A DNA stretch of 36,758 bases from Pseudomonadota bacterium (GCA_021813805.1 JAKAJL010000035.1:1-36758); one strand, 5' to 3'; positions 7,961-15,972 are shown, numbered from the stretch's first letter. Program-made: numbers and translations. Notes: generated by a model from the sequence alone, not told the origin.

Positions 7961-8021
7961 CAGCACTCCTTGCGGAACTCGATTTTGAGTCGAGCGCGTC
8001 TACCAATTCCGCCACAGGGGC
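7937..8021 (-). tRNA. tRNA-Leu (anticodon CAA)
   Basis: An 85-base gene. The 7-bp acceptor stem pairs GCCCCTG (8021-8015) with CAGGGGC (7947-7941). The anticodon stem CTCGA/TCGAG encloses the loop CTCAAAA, which gives anticodon CAA. There is a long variable arm (a class II tRNA) and a T arm with GGTTCGATCCC. The discriminator A and CCA are encoded at 7940-7937. It would read the UUG leucine codon. It appears to be the insertion target of the mobile element to its left. Confidence 0.95.
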
Positions 8022-8191
8022 TAAGCCGGGGGAGGCCCCGGAAGCGGCGCGAAATATAGCGTGCGGCGCCGGCCCGTCAATCGTCCAACGATGCGTGTTG
8101 GTCATTTTTAGCATTCGCGGACGAAACACGGCGCCTTGGCCGTGGTCGCGCGAAGGTGTACCAAGGCCGCGCTGGAAAAGATCGGATCACG

Positions 8192-8773
8192 ATGTTCAAA
8201 AGGCTTTACGACTGGACACTGTCGCTCGCGGAAAGCCGCCATTCGACGCTGGCGCTCGCCGGGATCGCCTTCGCCGAGAGCTCCTTTTTCCCGTTGCCGC
8301 CGGACCTGATCCTGCTGCCGATGTCGCTCGCCAGGCCGAACAAGGCCTGGTTTTATGCGGCCGTCTGCACGCTCGCTTCCGTCACGGGCGGCGTGCTCGG
8401 CTATTACATCGGGGCGGCGCTCTATGACACGCTCGGGCAATATATCATCCGTTTTTACGGCTATGGATCGCGCATAGACTCCCTGCGCGAATTCTACGCC
8501 CATTGGGGCTGGGCCTTCATTCTGGTGAAGGGCCTGACGCCGATTCCCTTCAAGCTCGTCACCATCGTCAGCGGTCTGCTCGGCTATAATCTGCCGCTTT
8601 TCGTGCTGTTGGCGCTGATCACCCGTGGCGCGCGTTTTTTCCTCCTGGCGGCGGCGATGACTCATTTCGGCGACCCTATCCGGATCTGGCTGGAAAGGCA
8701 TTTCGCCTGGTTCGTCATGACCCTGCTCGCCATCGTCGTCGGCGGCTTCTGGGCCGCGGCGCATCTGGTGTGA
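8192..8773 (+). CDS. YqaA/DedA-type inner-membrane protein
   Basis: A 193-residue polytopic membrane protein, counted from the ATG at 8192 (MFKRLYDWTLSLAES). The PLPPDLILLPMSLARP loop and the later LVKGLTPIPFKLVTIVSGLLGY motif are characteristic of the SNARE-associated (DedA/VTT) family. About four to five hydrophobic segments are visible. Related proteins take part in membrane lipid flipping and envelope homeostasis, but the substrate here is not known. Its stop is 4 bases from the dsbB start, so the two are probably co-transcribed. The upstream ATG at 8156 has a less likely N terminus. Confidence 0.85.
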   Translation: MFKRLYDWTLSLAESRHSTLALAGIAFAESSFFPLPPDLILLPMSLARPNKAWFYAAVCTLASVTGGVLGYYIGAALYDTLGQYIIRFYGYGSRIDSLREFYAHWGWAFILVKGLTPIPFKLVTIVSGLLGYNLPLFVLLALITRGARFFLLAAAMTHFGDPIRIWLERHFAWFVMTLLAIVVGGFWAAAHLV

Positions 8774-8777
8774 CGCC

Positions 8778-9293
8778 ATGGGCCTTTTCGCGCGCCTTCG
8801 CGCCGCCCTTTCGCCCGAAAAGGCGGCGCTGCTCGTGCTGGCGGCGGCGGCGGCGACGCTCGCCGGCGCCTGGACCTTTCAGGCTCTGGGCTTCCTGCCC
8901 TGCGAATTGTGTCTGATCGAACGCTATCCCTATTACGGATCGCTTCCGCTGGCGGCGGTGGCCTTTTTTCTCGCCCGCAACGCGCCGCCCCTTTTTGCCC
9001 GCGCGGTTCTCGGCCTGTTGGCGGCAATATTCGCGGCCGGCGCGGCGCTCGCGGCCTATCACGCGGGGGTGGAATGGAAATTCTGGCCGGGACCGGCGGG
9101 CTGCACCGGCAAGTTCGTCGCCCCGACCTCGATGGAGGCCTTCCGCGCGCAATTGGAGCATGTCCATGTCGTGCGCTGCGACGCGCCGGCCCTGCGCATA
9201 TTGGGCCTGTCGCTGGCGGGATGGAACGTCCCGATCTCGCTCGCCATCGGTTTTGCTGCGTTGTTGGGGGCGACGGCGCCGAAAAAGGCCTAA
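8778..9293 (+). CDS. dsbB: disulfide bond formation protein B
   Basis: A 171-residue inner-membrane protein with four hydrophobic segments. It should re-oxidise DsbA and pass electrons to quinone. The first periplasmic loop has the pair Cys42-Glu-Leu-Cys45 (FLPCELCLIER). The second loop holds Cys109 (AGCTGKF) and Cys134 (VVRCDAP), the usual second redox pair. It follows the DedA-type gene by 4 bases. Its last four bases overlap the 3' end of the convergent methyltransferase gene. A DsbA-like protein is encoded 4 kb further on (13129). Confidence 0.9.
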   Translation: MGLFARLRAALSPEKAALLVLAAAAATLAGAWTFQALGFLPCELCLIERYPYYGSLPLAAVAFFLARNAPPLFARAVLGLLAAIFAAGAALAAYHAGVEWKFWPGPAGCTGKFVAPTSMEAFRAQLEHVHVVRCDAPALRILGLSLAGWNVPISLAIGFAALLGATAPKKA

Positions 9294-10165
9294 TCGTCCC
9301 GGCTCTTGTCGCCCAGAATCGCGCTCAGCGGCATGTGCGCCGATCCCGGCCGCAGCGGCTTCTGCTGGCTTTCGTGCGGAGCCCAGCCCGAGGTCCAGAT
9401 GATTTCGAAGGTGGCGCGGACGCGCCCGTCGGGATCGGAGAATTTTTCCGCGTAAAGCGCGGCGGCTCTGAACGCCACCTCCCGGCGCAGGGGGCGCCGG
9501 GCGCCGGCGGCGAGAAAATTGGTCGCGCCCATGGCGCGCAGGTCGCGCATCAGTTCGAAGGCGCCCTCATAACGAACGGTGAAGGCGTCGCAGTCCGTCA
9601 CCGGCAGGGCGAGGCCGGCGCGCTGCAGCAGACCCCCGAGGTCGCGTAGATCGGCGAAGGGCGCGACGCGCGGGCTGGCCCCGCCCTCGATCTCGTCCTG
9701 GGCCTGGGCGAGGCATAAGCGCAGTTCCGCGAGGGTCTGGCCGCCGATCACAGCGGCGAGGAACAGTCCGTCCGGCGCGAGCAAGCGGCGGACCTGGGCG
9801 AAAACGCCGGGCAGGTCGTTGGCGAATTGCAGACTGAGCGCGCTGACCACGAGATCGAAATTTTGCGCAGCGAAGGGCAGGGCCTCTTCGTCCGCGACCA
9901 AGGCCGGCGCCGAGCCTGAAACCTCGAAAACCGGCGCCGCGCGAAAAACCAGCCGCCCCGGCGCGGCCAAAGCCTGGGAAATCGCGGGATGCGGCGAGCC
10001 AAGATCGAGAGCGCGCGGAAAAGGCCGGCTGATCGGCGCGAGGCGGAAGGCGAGGTCTTCGGCCACGCGCGCGGCGAGAAAGTCGCAAGGGCCGTTGGCA
10101 CGCGCGGCGCGGGCGAGGCGCTTGCGCCATAGAGCGCGGTCGAAGATGAGCGGCGGCGTGGTCAC
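9290..10165 (-). CDS. SAM-dependent methyltransferase-fold protein, NDUFAF5 type
   Basis: A 291-residue protein starting at GTG. The N terminus FDRALWRKRLARA and a class I methyltransferase core (RALDLGSPHP as motif I, then ALPFAAQNFDLVVSALSLQFAND) match the alphaproteobacterial relatives of human NDUFAF5, which modifies an arginine of a respiratory complex I subunit. Some annotations call these BioC-like. Motif I has Ser-Pro-His-Pro where a Gly-rich sequence is typical, a variation I believe is common in this group. It is divergent from comF and convergent with dsbB. Confidence 0.8.
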   Translation of the reverse strand: MTTPPLIFDRALWRKRLARAARANGPCDFLAARVAEDLAFRLAPISRPFPRALDLGSPHPAISQALAAPGRLVFRAAPVFEVSGSAPALVADEEALPFAAQNFDLVVSALSLQFANDLPGVFAQVRRLLAPDGLFLAAVIGGQTLAELRLCLAQAQDEIEGGASPRVAPFADLRDLGGLLQRAGLALPVTDCDAFTVRYEGAFELMRDLRAMGATNFLAAGARRPLRREVAFRAAALYAEKFSDPDGRVRATFEIIWTSGWAPHESQQKPLRPGSAHMPLSAILGDKSRDD

Positions 10166-10239
10166 AGGACACTTATGCGCTTGCGCATCGGCGGCGTCAA
10201 AAGTCGCGCGCCGGCGGGGAAGGCGTTAGACTGACCTGC

Positions 10240-11040
10240 ATGTTCCGGATCACGCCTTCGCCTTTCGCGGCGCCGAACTGGCTGAAAGACGGCGCGCTCG
10301 TCCTGAAAAAGGCCGGGGGGGCGGCGCTCGACCTGATCTATCCGCCGACTTGTCTCGCTTGCCGCCGCGCGGTTTCCGAACATGGCGGCCTGTGTCCGCA
10401 CTGCTGGAGCGCCATGCGCTTCATCGAGCGCCCCTATTGCGAGCGCCTCGGCACGCCCTTCGAGACCGATCCGGCGGCAGAGCCGGGGGGGCGGACGATT
10501 TCCTCCGCCGCGCTCGCCGATCCGCCGGTTTTCGCGCGGGCGCGGGCGGTGGCGCGCTTCGAGGACGGGCCGGCGCGGCGCCTCGTCCATCGCCTGAAAT
10601 ATTCCGACCGCGACGAACTGGCCGGGCCGATGGGCTTGTGGATGGCGCGCGCCGGCGCCGAACTGCTCTCGGACGCCGACATGCTGGTCCCGATCCCGCT
10701 GCATCGGACGCGGTTGGCGCACCGGCGCTTCAACCAGGCGGCGGCTCTGGCGCGGGGCATCGAAAAGGTTTCGGCCGTGCCGGTCGAAACCGGACTGTTG
10801 TTGCGCGTAAAACCGACGCCGCCGCAGGTCGGGCTTACCCGCCGCCTGCGCGCGCAGAACATCCAGGGCGCCTTCGTCGTGCCGGAAACCCGCAAAATCG
10901 ACGCCGAAGGGCGCAGAATCGTCCTGGTGGACGACGTCATGACCTCGGGCGCGACATTGAACGCGGCGGCCCGCGTCCTGCTGCGCGCGGGGGCGGAAAG
11001 GGTGGACGCGCTGGTTTTCGCCCGGGTGATCACGATGTGA
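10240..11040 (+). CDS. comF: ComF family protein (zinc ribbon plus phosphoribosyltransferase)
   Basis: A 266-residue protein. The N-terminal double zinc ribbon has Cys38, Cys41, Cys52, Cys55 and Cys67 (CLAC, CPHCW, PYCERLG). The C-terminal phosphoribosyltransferase fold has the PRPP-binding loop IVLVDDVMTSGATLNAAA. In naturally competent bacteria ComF acts in DNA uptake in the cytoplasm; in most Alphaproteobacteria its role is undefined. The gene precedes glutaredoxin 3 by 47 bases, and a comF-grxC-DUF1178 order is one I recall as conserved in Rhizobiales. Confidence 0.9.
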   Translation: MFRITPSPFAAPNWLKDGALVLKKAGGAALDLIYPPTCLACRRAVSEHGGLCPHCWSAMRFIERPYCERLGTPFETDPAAEPGGRTISSAALADPPVFARARAVARFEDGPARRLVHRLKYSDRDELAGPMGLWMARAGAELLSDADMLVPIPLHRTRLAHRRFNQAAALARGIEKVSAVPVETGLLLRVKPTPPQVGLTRRLRAQNIQGAFVVPETRKIDAEGRRIVLVDDVMTSGATLNAAARVLLRAGAERVDALVFARVITM

Positions 11041-11087
11041 CGAATCTCCGTATTGCCCGCAAGCCTTGACCGAATTAAAAAAGCGTC

Positions 11088-11345
11088 ATGAAAAAGATCG
11101 AAATCTACACCACCGCGACCTGCCCCTATTGCATCCGCGCCAAGGCGCTGTTGAACAAGAAGGGCGCCGCTTTTGAGGAAATCAGGGTAGACCTCGATCC
11201 GTCCCTGCGCCCGAAAATGGTCGAGCGCGCCAAGGGGCGGACGACGGTGCCGCAGATTTTCATCGGCGGCCGCCATGTCGGCGGCTGCGACGATCTTCAC
11301 GACCTGGATTACGAAGGCCAACTCGATCCTCTTCTGGCGGATTGA
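11088..11345 (+). CDS. grxC: glutaredoxin 3
   Basis: An 85-residue cytoplasmic thiol oxidoreductase that uses glutathione to reduce disulfides. The active site is Cys12-Pro-Tyr-Cys15 (ATCPYCIRA). The glutathione-binding features TTVPQIFIGG (cis-Pro) and GGCDDLHDL are intact. Length and motifs match GrxC. The following DUF1178 gene starts 8 bases after its stop, so the two genes form an operon. Confidence 0.95.
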   Translation: MKKIEIYTTATCPYCIRAKALLNKKGAAFEEIRVDLDPSLRPKMVERAKGRTTVPQIFIGGRHVGGCDDLHDLDYEGQLDPLLAD

Positions 11346-11353
11346 GGCCAGCC

Positions 11354-11794
11354 ATGATCCGCTTCGCCCTCGTCTGCGCCAATGGCCATGAATTCGAAAG
11401 CTGGTTCGCCAGCAACGAATCCTACGATTTCCAGATCGCGAACAAGCTCGTCTCCTGCCCCTATTGCAACGGGACCGACATCGCCAAGGCGGTGATGGCG
11501 CCGGCGGTGGCGCGCGCGGTCGGCGTCCCGGCGAAGGCGCCGAAACAGAATGTCGCCCTGCTCGGCGCGGCCGACCGCGGCTTGCGCGATATGGCGCGCG
11601 AGCTGCACCAGAAGATCGTCGCGGCCACCGTGGATGTCGGCGCTGAATTCGCGCGTGAGGCCCGGCGCATTCACGACGGCGAGGCGCCCGAACGCCCGAT
11701 CCGCGGACAGACCTCGCCCGAAGAGGCCCGCGCCTTGCTCGACGACGGCGTCGAAATCATGCCCATGCCGGCGACCCCCGAGGATCTGGGCTGA
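11354..11794 (+). CDS. DUF1178 family protein
   Basis: A 146-residue protein taken from the ATG at 11354 (MIRFALVCANGHEFESWF). Cysteine pairs near residue 8 and in SCPYCNGTDI suggest a small zinc-binding N-terminal domain. The middle is a helical region (AADRGLRDMARELHQKIV), and the C terminus has the motif PIRGQTSPEEARALLDDGVEIMPMP. This is the DUF1178 family, widespread in Alphaproteobacteria and of unknown function. It is encoded directly after grxC. Confidence 0.9.
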   Translation: MIRFALVCANGHEFESWFASNESYDFQIANKLVSCPYCNGTDIAKAVMAPAVARAVGVPAKAPKQNVALLGAADRGLRDMARELHQKIVAATVDVGAEFAREARRIHDGEAPERPIRGQTSPEEARALLDDGVEIMPMPATPEDLG

Positions 11795-11830
11795 ACAGTC
11801 GCTTCCCCTGAACCAGGGCGGGAGTTTCCG

Positions 11831-13006
11831 ATGACCAGACAACCGCCCGCGCGGCCTGCCTCCTATGACAAGATGGTCGCCCTTGTGCTTCAGGGCGGGG
11901 GGGCGCTGGGCGCATATCAGGCTGGCGTCTATGAGGCGCTTTCGGCGAGCGAATATCTCCCGGACTGGATCGCCGGCATTTCGATTGGCGCGATCAACGC
12001 CGCGATCATCGCGGGCAACGCGCCGGAACAACGGGTGGAGCGGCTGCGCGCCTTCTGGAGCGAAGTGACGACCCCGGCCTTACCGGCATGGCCGTCCATG
12101 GGCTTGGTGGGCGCGGCTGTGGCGCAGGCGACCGCGATCATGTTCGGGCGGAGCGGCTTTTTCACCCCGCGGCTGCCGCTGGAGTTGTGGTTCGACCGGG
12201 ACGCGACGAGTTTTTACGACACGGGGGCGCTGCGTTCGACGCTCGAACGTCTGGTCGATTTCGACAGGATCAACAGCGGCGAACCCCGCTTCTCGGTCGG
12301 TGCGGTCGAAATCGAGACCGGAAATTTCGTCTACTTCGACAACGCCCGGATGAAGATCGCGCCCGAGCATGTGATGGCGAGCGGGGCCATGCCGCCGAGT
12401 TTTCCAGCGATCGAAATCGGCGGCGAAAGATTTTGGGACGGCGGGCTCGTCTCCAACACGCCGCTGCGATATGTCATCGAAAGCGTCCCGCGCCGCAGTC
12501 GGCTGGTCTTCCAGGTGGACCTGTTTTCCGCGCAGGGTCGCGCGCCCGAGAATCTCGCCGAGGTCGCGGAACGCGAAAAGGACATCCGTTATTCGAGCCG
12601 CACCCGCGCCGTGACCGACACAATCCGGCGCGAGCACGACGTGCGCCACAACATCAACGAGCTGTGGGAGCTGTTGCCGCTGGAATTGCGCGAGCTACCT
12701 TCGGCGAAATGGCTTTATGATTTCGGCTGCGTCACCACCATGGACATCGCGCATCTGATCTATCGTCCCGGCGCCCCGCAGGGGCCTGCCAAGGATTTCG
12801 ACTTCAGCCGGCAGGCGATGGAAGCGCGCTGGCGAGCGGGCCGGGCGGACGCCCAGGCCACGCTCGCCGCCTCGCCCTGGCTGGCGCCGATGGACCCGGC
12901 CCAGGGCGCCCGAACCTTCGACGTGCGCCGCCCGGCGGCAAAAGCCGAGCGCGACAGCCGGACGATGTGGGGGGGCGGACTCCCAGCCCCCATAGCCCGT
13001 TTTTAG
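11831..13006 (+). CDS. patatin-like phospholipase
   Basis: A 391-residue serine acyl hydrolase. The oxyanion hole VLQGGGALGAYQAG is at residues 19-32, the nucleophile motif is GISIG with Ser51, and the catalytic Asp203 lies in WDGGLVSNTP. The C-terminal 150 residues resemble the DUF3734-type extension found in bacterial patatins. No signal peptide is seen, so it is likely cytoplasmic or on the inner face of the membrane, acting on phospholipid or related esters. GGGAG precedes the ATG. The gene stands between DUF1178 and the DsbA-like gene. Confidence 0.9.
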   Translation: MTRQPPARPASYDKMVALVLQGGGALGAYQAGVYEALSASEYLPDWIAGISIGAINAAIIAGNAPEQRVERLRAFWSEVTTPALPAWPSMGLVGAAVAQATAIMFGRSGFFTPRLPLELWFDRDATSFYDTGALRSTLERLVDFDRINSGEPRFSVGAVEIETGNFVYFDNARMKIAPEHVMASGAMPPSFPAIEIGGERFWDGGLVSNTPLRYVIESVPRRSRLVFQVDLFSAQGRAPENLAEVAEREKDIRYSSRTRAVTDTIRREHDVRHNINELWELLPLELRELPSAKWLYDFGCVTTMDIAHLIYRPGAPQGPAKDFDFSRQAMEARWRAGRADAQATLAASPWLAPMDPAQGARTFDVRRPAAKAERDSRTMWGGGLPAPIARF

Positions 13007-13128
13007 GAGGGTTCTTCCGTACGCCGATCGGGCGCCGCCGCGCCGTGCGACATGGGCCATGGACTCCAAGCGTCTTATCGCCCACTTTGCGTCGCGAGTC
13101 ATCGCGCATCCAACCCCGGAGCTTGTTC

Positions 13129-13758
13129 ATGAACCGCCGCTTTCTTCTTCGTCTGGCCGCGCTCGGCGCGGGGCTGGCGCTTCACGCAGCCGCGCCCGCC
13201 CGCGCCGAGCAGCGCAAGATCGACGTCGAGGCGATCCTCAACGATCCCGCGGCGCCCGTCGGCGGCAACCCCAAGGGCGACGTTACCATTGTCGCCTTTT
13301 TCGACTATAACTGCCCCTTCTGCAAAAAGGCGACGCCGGAGCTGGAGAAACTGGTCAGGACCGATGGCCATATCCGGCTGGTCTACAAGGATTGGCCGAT
13401 CCTCACCGAAGCCTCGGTCTATGGCGCGCATCTGGCGCTGGCCGCGGAATATCAGGGCAAATACGAGCGGGTTCACGATGCGCTGATGGCCGTGCCCGGC
13501 CGCCGCAACGGCGAGGACGCGATGCTGGCGGCGGTAAAGGGTTCAGGCGTCGACATGGATCGGCTCAAGGCCGATCTCAAGACGCATGAGGCGGATATTT
13601 CCGCGCTGATCAAGCGCAACAACGACCAGGCGCAGGCCCTCGGGCTGGAGGGAACGCCGGTCTTTTTGATCGGACCGTTCAAGGTCGCGGCCGCGCTGAA
13701 TTACGACGAGTTCAAAAAGGTCGTCGCCCAGGTCAGGGCCGCGCAGAACGGACACTAA
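13129..13758 (+). CDS. periplasmic DsbA-family thiol-disulfide oxidoreductase
   Basis: A 209-residue protein from the ATG at 13129. The N terminus (MNRRFLLRLAALGAGLALHA, then AAPARAEQ) is a signal peptide with probable cleavage after ARA. The thioredoxin fold has the active site Cys62-Pro-Phe-Cys65 (YNCPFCKKATPELE) and the cis-Pro loop LEGTPVFLIG near the C terminus. It is of the DsbA/Com1 type, which introduces or shuffles disulfides in exported proteins. DsbB at 8778 is the likely partner. A long hairpin follows the stop codon. Confidence 0.9.
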   Translation: MNRRFLLRLAALGAGLALHAAAPARAEQRKIDVEAILNDPAAPVGGNPKGDVTIVAFFDYNCPFCKKATPELEKLVRTDGHIRLVYKDWPILTEASVYGAHLALAAEYQGKYERVHDALMAVPGRRNGEDAMLAAVKGSGVDMDRLKADLKTHEADISALIKRNNDQAQALGLEGTPVFLIGPFKVAAALNYDEFKKVVAQVRAAQNGH

Positions 13759-13759
13759 G

Positions 13760-13818
13760 TCCGGGCGCCGCGCCGCCCCGCGCGCGAGGGCGGCGGGGCG
13801 GCGGCGTCTCGGCCCGGA
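13760..13818. terminator. long GC-rich hairpin between convergent genes
   Basis: The gap between the dsbA-like gene (+) and the DUF2892 gene (-) is almost entirely a hairpin. Outer arms TCCGGGC (13760-13766) and GCCCGGA (13812-13818) and inner arms CGCCGCCCCG (13771-13780) and CGGGGCGGCG (13794-13803) are perfectly complementary. A T-rich run (TTTACTTTTT) follows on the plus strand. It probably ends transcription of the dsbA-like gene and may act in both directions. Confidence 0.65.
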
Positions 13819-13819
13819 T

Positions 13820-14011
13820 TTACTTTTTCGCTGGGCAGGTGCTGACGCCGAGAATGCTGTAAAGCGGGCAAACGCCGACCGCGCCGGTCACCAGAGGCAC
13901 GACGCCGATCCAGCCCCACATGCCGATCTTGTCGGTATAAACCAGGGCGATCAGGACCATGCCGACGATTATGCGCAAAGCGCGATCCGGAACTCCTTCA
14001 TTCACCGTCAT
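13820..14011 (-). CDS. DUF2892 (YgaP-like) small membrane protein
   Basis: A 63-residue protein from the ATG at 14011 (MTVNEGVPDRALRIIVG); an ATG five codons upstream is also possible. The N-terminal motif NEG--DRALRI and two hydrophobic helices ending CPLYSILGVSTCP are those of the DUF2892 family. Its members include the membrane tail of the rhodanese YgaP. Two cysteines near the C terminus are conserved in the family. The function is unknown; a link to sulfur handling has been proposed for YgaP relatives. Confidence 0.88.
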   Translation of the reverse strand: MTVNEGVPDRALRIIVGMVLIALVYTDKIGMWGWIGVVPLVTGAVGVCPLYSILGVSTCPAKK

Positions 14012-14173
14012 TTGGCGCCCCCACAATTTTTTTTCTTCGAGCGACTCGCCGGTCGCCCATGATTTAAGCTAGCCGAAATCGCCCGCCGCCGGAAGATGCG
14101 CCGGCGGGGCCGCATGACGACGCGGCCGGAGGCGCTTCGCGACCTTCGGTCGAGTTCTGACCGGCGCCATCGC

Positions 14174-14425
14174 TTATTGCTGATGGTTATAGCGATAGTG
14201 ATGGCGGTAGCGGACGTGATGGCGGCAGCCGCCGCGCAGGCCGCAATCGATCGTCGGGCCCGCGGTATAGCCGATCACGCCGCCCGCCACGGCGCCGACC
14301 GGGCCGCCGACGATCGCGCCCGCGCCCGCGCCGAGGGCGCCGTCGACCAGGCGACCAGCAAAAGCGGCCGTTCCGACCATCGACAGGCCGAGGCTCATCG
14401 CCAGGATCAAGAATTTCTTGCCCAT
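14174..14425 (-). CDS. small exported glycine-zipper protein
   Basis: An 83-residue protein from the ATG at 14425, which has an excellent AGGGAGGTCAGA ribosome site. A signal peptide (MGKKFLILAMSLGLSMVGTA, ending AFA) precedes a glycine-zipper segment (GALGAGAGAIVGGPVGAVAG) that can insert into membranes. The C-terminal tail is rich in His, Arg and Tyr (RHHVRYRHHYRYNHQQ). Two cysteines flank CGLRGGC. Such proteins are envelope or surface components of unknown role. No partner gene is evident. Confidence 0.75.
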   Translation of the reverse strand: MGKKFLILAMSLGLSMVGTAAFAGRLVDGALGAGAGAIVGGPVGAVAGGVIGYTAGPTIDCGLRGGCRHHVRYRHHYRYNHQQ

Positions 14426-14624
14426 TCTGACCTCCCTTTGAGCCGGTTCGGCGCGGTCATCGCGCTCGAAACGGCGCGCTTCATAAACCTTCCCTGTGGG
14501 AGGGGAGCGGTTCATATCGCATCAACCCGCGATTATCAGATTGGTTCCAACGAGATGAAAAGTAGTTTCAAGTTCAAATGGGTAGCTTAAGATCGCGGGA
14601 TTGCGCCCGAGACCGCCGGGCGGC

Positions 14625-14999
14625 TTACGCAACCAGACTGATCCTGATTCGCGTCCCCGGACGGACCTTGTTCAAGACCTTCACGTCCGATGTGGCCCGG
14701 GCGAAAATGTTGCAGGGGCTGGCGAGGCGGCATTCGCCGCCCTGACTGATCGGCGTGGGGCCGAAACCTATGGCGATGCCCGGTCCGTCGGGCCAAAAAG
14801 CGATTTCGCCCGGCGTGACCACATCGCGCGCGTTCGCCTCGCGTTTCAGGCGGGCGGGAACGTCGAAATAGACTTCCTCGCCCCAGGTCATCGCCCGCGC
14901 CTCATAGGGGAGTTTTTCCGCGATCGCCTTGGCCGTCGGCGTGTCGAGCAGTTCGGCCTCGAGCGCGAGCGATTCGAAATCGAAGCGAATGCGCGGCAT
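14625..14999 (-). CDS. cyclophilin-like fold protein (TM1367/DUF369 type)
   Basis: A 124-residue protein with AGGAG before its ATG. The pattern IRF-FES--LEAELLDTPTAKAI, WGEEVYFDVP, PGEIAFWPDGPGIAIGFGPTPIS and the closing VRPGTRIRIS match the Cyclophil_like family (PF04126, formerly DUF369). The family has a cyclophilin-like barrel without proven isomerase activity. The gene lies 31 bases downstream of the iclR-type regulator on the same strand, so the two are probably co-transcribed. It may bind a small metabolite of the adjacent pathway, but that is speculation. Confidence 0.82.
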   Translation of the reverse strand: MPRIRFDFESLALEAELLDTPTAKAIAEKLPYEARAMTWGEEVYFDVPARLKREANARDVVTPGEIAFWPDGPGIAIGFGPTPISQGGECRLASPCNIFARATSDVKVLNKVRPGTRIRISLVA

Positions 15000-15030
15000 G
15001 GTGGTCCTTCTCCTGTTTTTTCAGACGTGG

Positions 15031-15888
15031 TCAGGCCTTTCGCGCCTTGCTGAATTGCGAGGCCGAGGCGCCCATCTCGAACGAGATGGCGCGCGCGCTC
15101 TCGGCGACCATCCGGCCGAGCGGCGCGATACGGTCCTCTTCGATGCGCGCCATCGGGCCGGAGGCCGAGACGGCGGCGATCACGTCGCCGGTTTCGTCGA
15201 AAATCGGCGCGGCGATGCAGCGCAGTCCCACCGCATGTTCCTCGTCGTCGAGCGCATAGCCCTGGGCGCGGATCTTTTCGAGTTCGGCGCGCAGGGCCGA
15301 GGGCGTCGTGATGGTCTTCGGCGTGATCCGGGGCATGCCGTGGCGGTGGAGGATTTTGGCGATGGCCTTGTCGGAGGTCGCGGAAAAAATCGCCTTGCCC
15401 ACCGCCGAGCAATGCATGGGCACGCGCGAGCCGGGCCGAGCGAAAACCCGCATCATCTGCCGGCATTCGACCTGTGCGAGATAGACCGCCTCGCCCTGGT
15501 CCTCGATGGCGAGATTGACCGTCTCGCCGCAGTCCTCCATCAGCCGGCGCAGGTGCGGCCGGGCGAGCGCCGCAAGGCTGCGGGTCTTGATGAAGCCGCA
15601 ACCGGTGACAAAAGCCTGGACGCCGATGGTCCAGATACGCCGGTCGTGGTTGAAGCGGACATAACGTTCCTGTTCCAGCGTGAGAAGGAGCCGGTGTGCG
15701 GTCGAAGGCGGCAGGCCGACCTGCTGGGCCAGTTCGGTGAGCGTCGCCCCGTCATCCGGAGCCTCGGCGATCCGGTTGATCAGCGACAGGGCGCGCGCCA
15801 GCGACTGCACCTGATCGGAGCCGCTTTTCGCCTCGCCCGCGCCGTGTTTCACCTTGCGCCGGCCTTTCACCGCGGGTTGTCGCGCCAT
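15031..15888 (-). CDS. IclR-family transcriptional regulator of the glyoxylate operon
   Basis: A 285-residue regulator taken from the ATG at 15888 (MARQPAVKGRRKVK); a TTG six codons upstream is an alternative. The N-terminal winged helix-turn-helix is visible as SLARALSLINRIAE, then LTELAQQVGLPPSTAHRLLLTLEQERYVRF. The C-terminal effector domain has the typical HCSAVGKAIFSATSD and DDEEHAVGLRCIAAPIFDETGDVIAAVSASGP. It is divergent from gcl, the classic layout for an IclR protein that controls glyoxylate or allantoin use (AllR in E. coli). The likely effector is glyoxylate or a related acid, by analogy. Palindromes in the shared promoter region are candidate binding sites. Confidence 0.9.
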   Translation of the reverse strand: MARQPAVKGRRKVKHGAGEAKSGSDQVQSLARALSLINRIAEAPDDGATLTELAQQVGLPPSTAHRLLLTLEQERYVRFNHDRRIWTIGVQAFVTGCGFIKTRSLAALARPHLRRLMEDCGETVNLAIEDQGEAVYLAQVECRQMMRVFARPGSRVPMHCSAVGKAIFSATSDKAIAKILHRHGMPRITPKTITTPSALRAELEKIRAQGYALDDEEHAVGLRCIAAPIFDETGDVIAAVSASGPMARIEEDRIAPLGRMVAESARAISFEMGASASQFSKARKA

Positions 15889-15913
15889 TTCCTGTCTTGT
15901 CTCCAACGACTCT

Positions 15914-15927
15914 GGAAAATATTTTCC
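15914..15927. promoter_or_regulatory. 14-bp perfect palindrome before the iclR-type gene
   Basis: GGAAAATATTTTCC is a perfect palindrome 25 bases upstream of the regulator's start codon. IclR-family proteins bind short palindromes of this size, so it may mediate autoregulation. Overlap with the TTG alternative start region is a caveat. No binding data are available. Confidence 0.45.
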
Positions 15928-15956
15928 TCATGATCTTCAAGCGACTCGCGCTATTT

Positions 15957-15972
15957 TTCCACGATACGGGAA
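15957..15972. promoter_or_regulatory. candidate IclR operator 1
   Basis: TTCCACGATACGGGAA is an imperfect inverted repeat (TTCC/GGAA ends). Read on the minus strand it contains TATCGTGGAA, the same ten bases as in the site at 16059-16075. Two related palindromes in inverted orientation about 100 bases apart in the iclR-gcl gap suggest a shared operator. Confidence 0.5.

Noticed and set aside
7937-8021. CRISPR or other array-like repeats
   Set aside because: No regularly spaced direct repeats were found anywhere in the window; the only repeats seen are the int-adjacent 13-mers and a single Rhizobiales-type palindrome.
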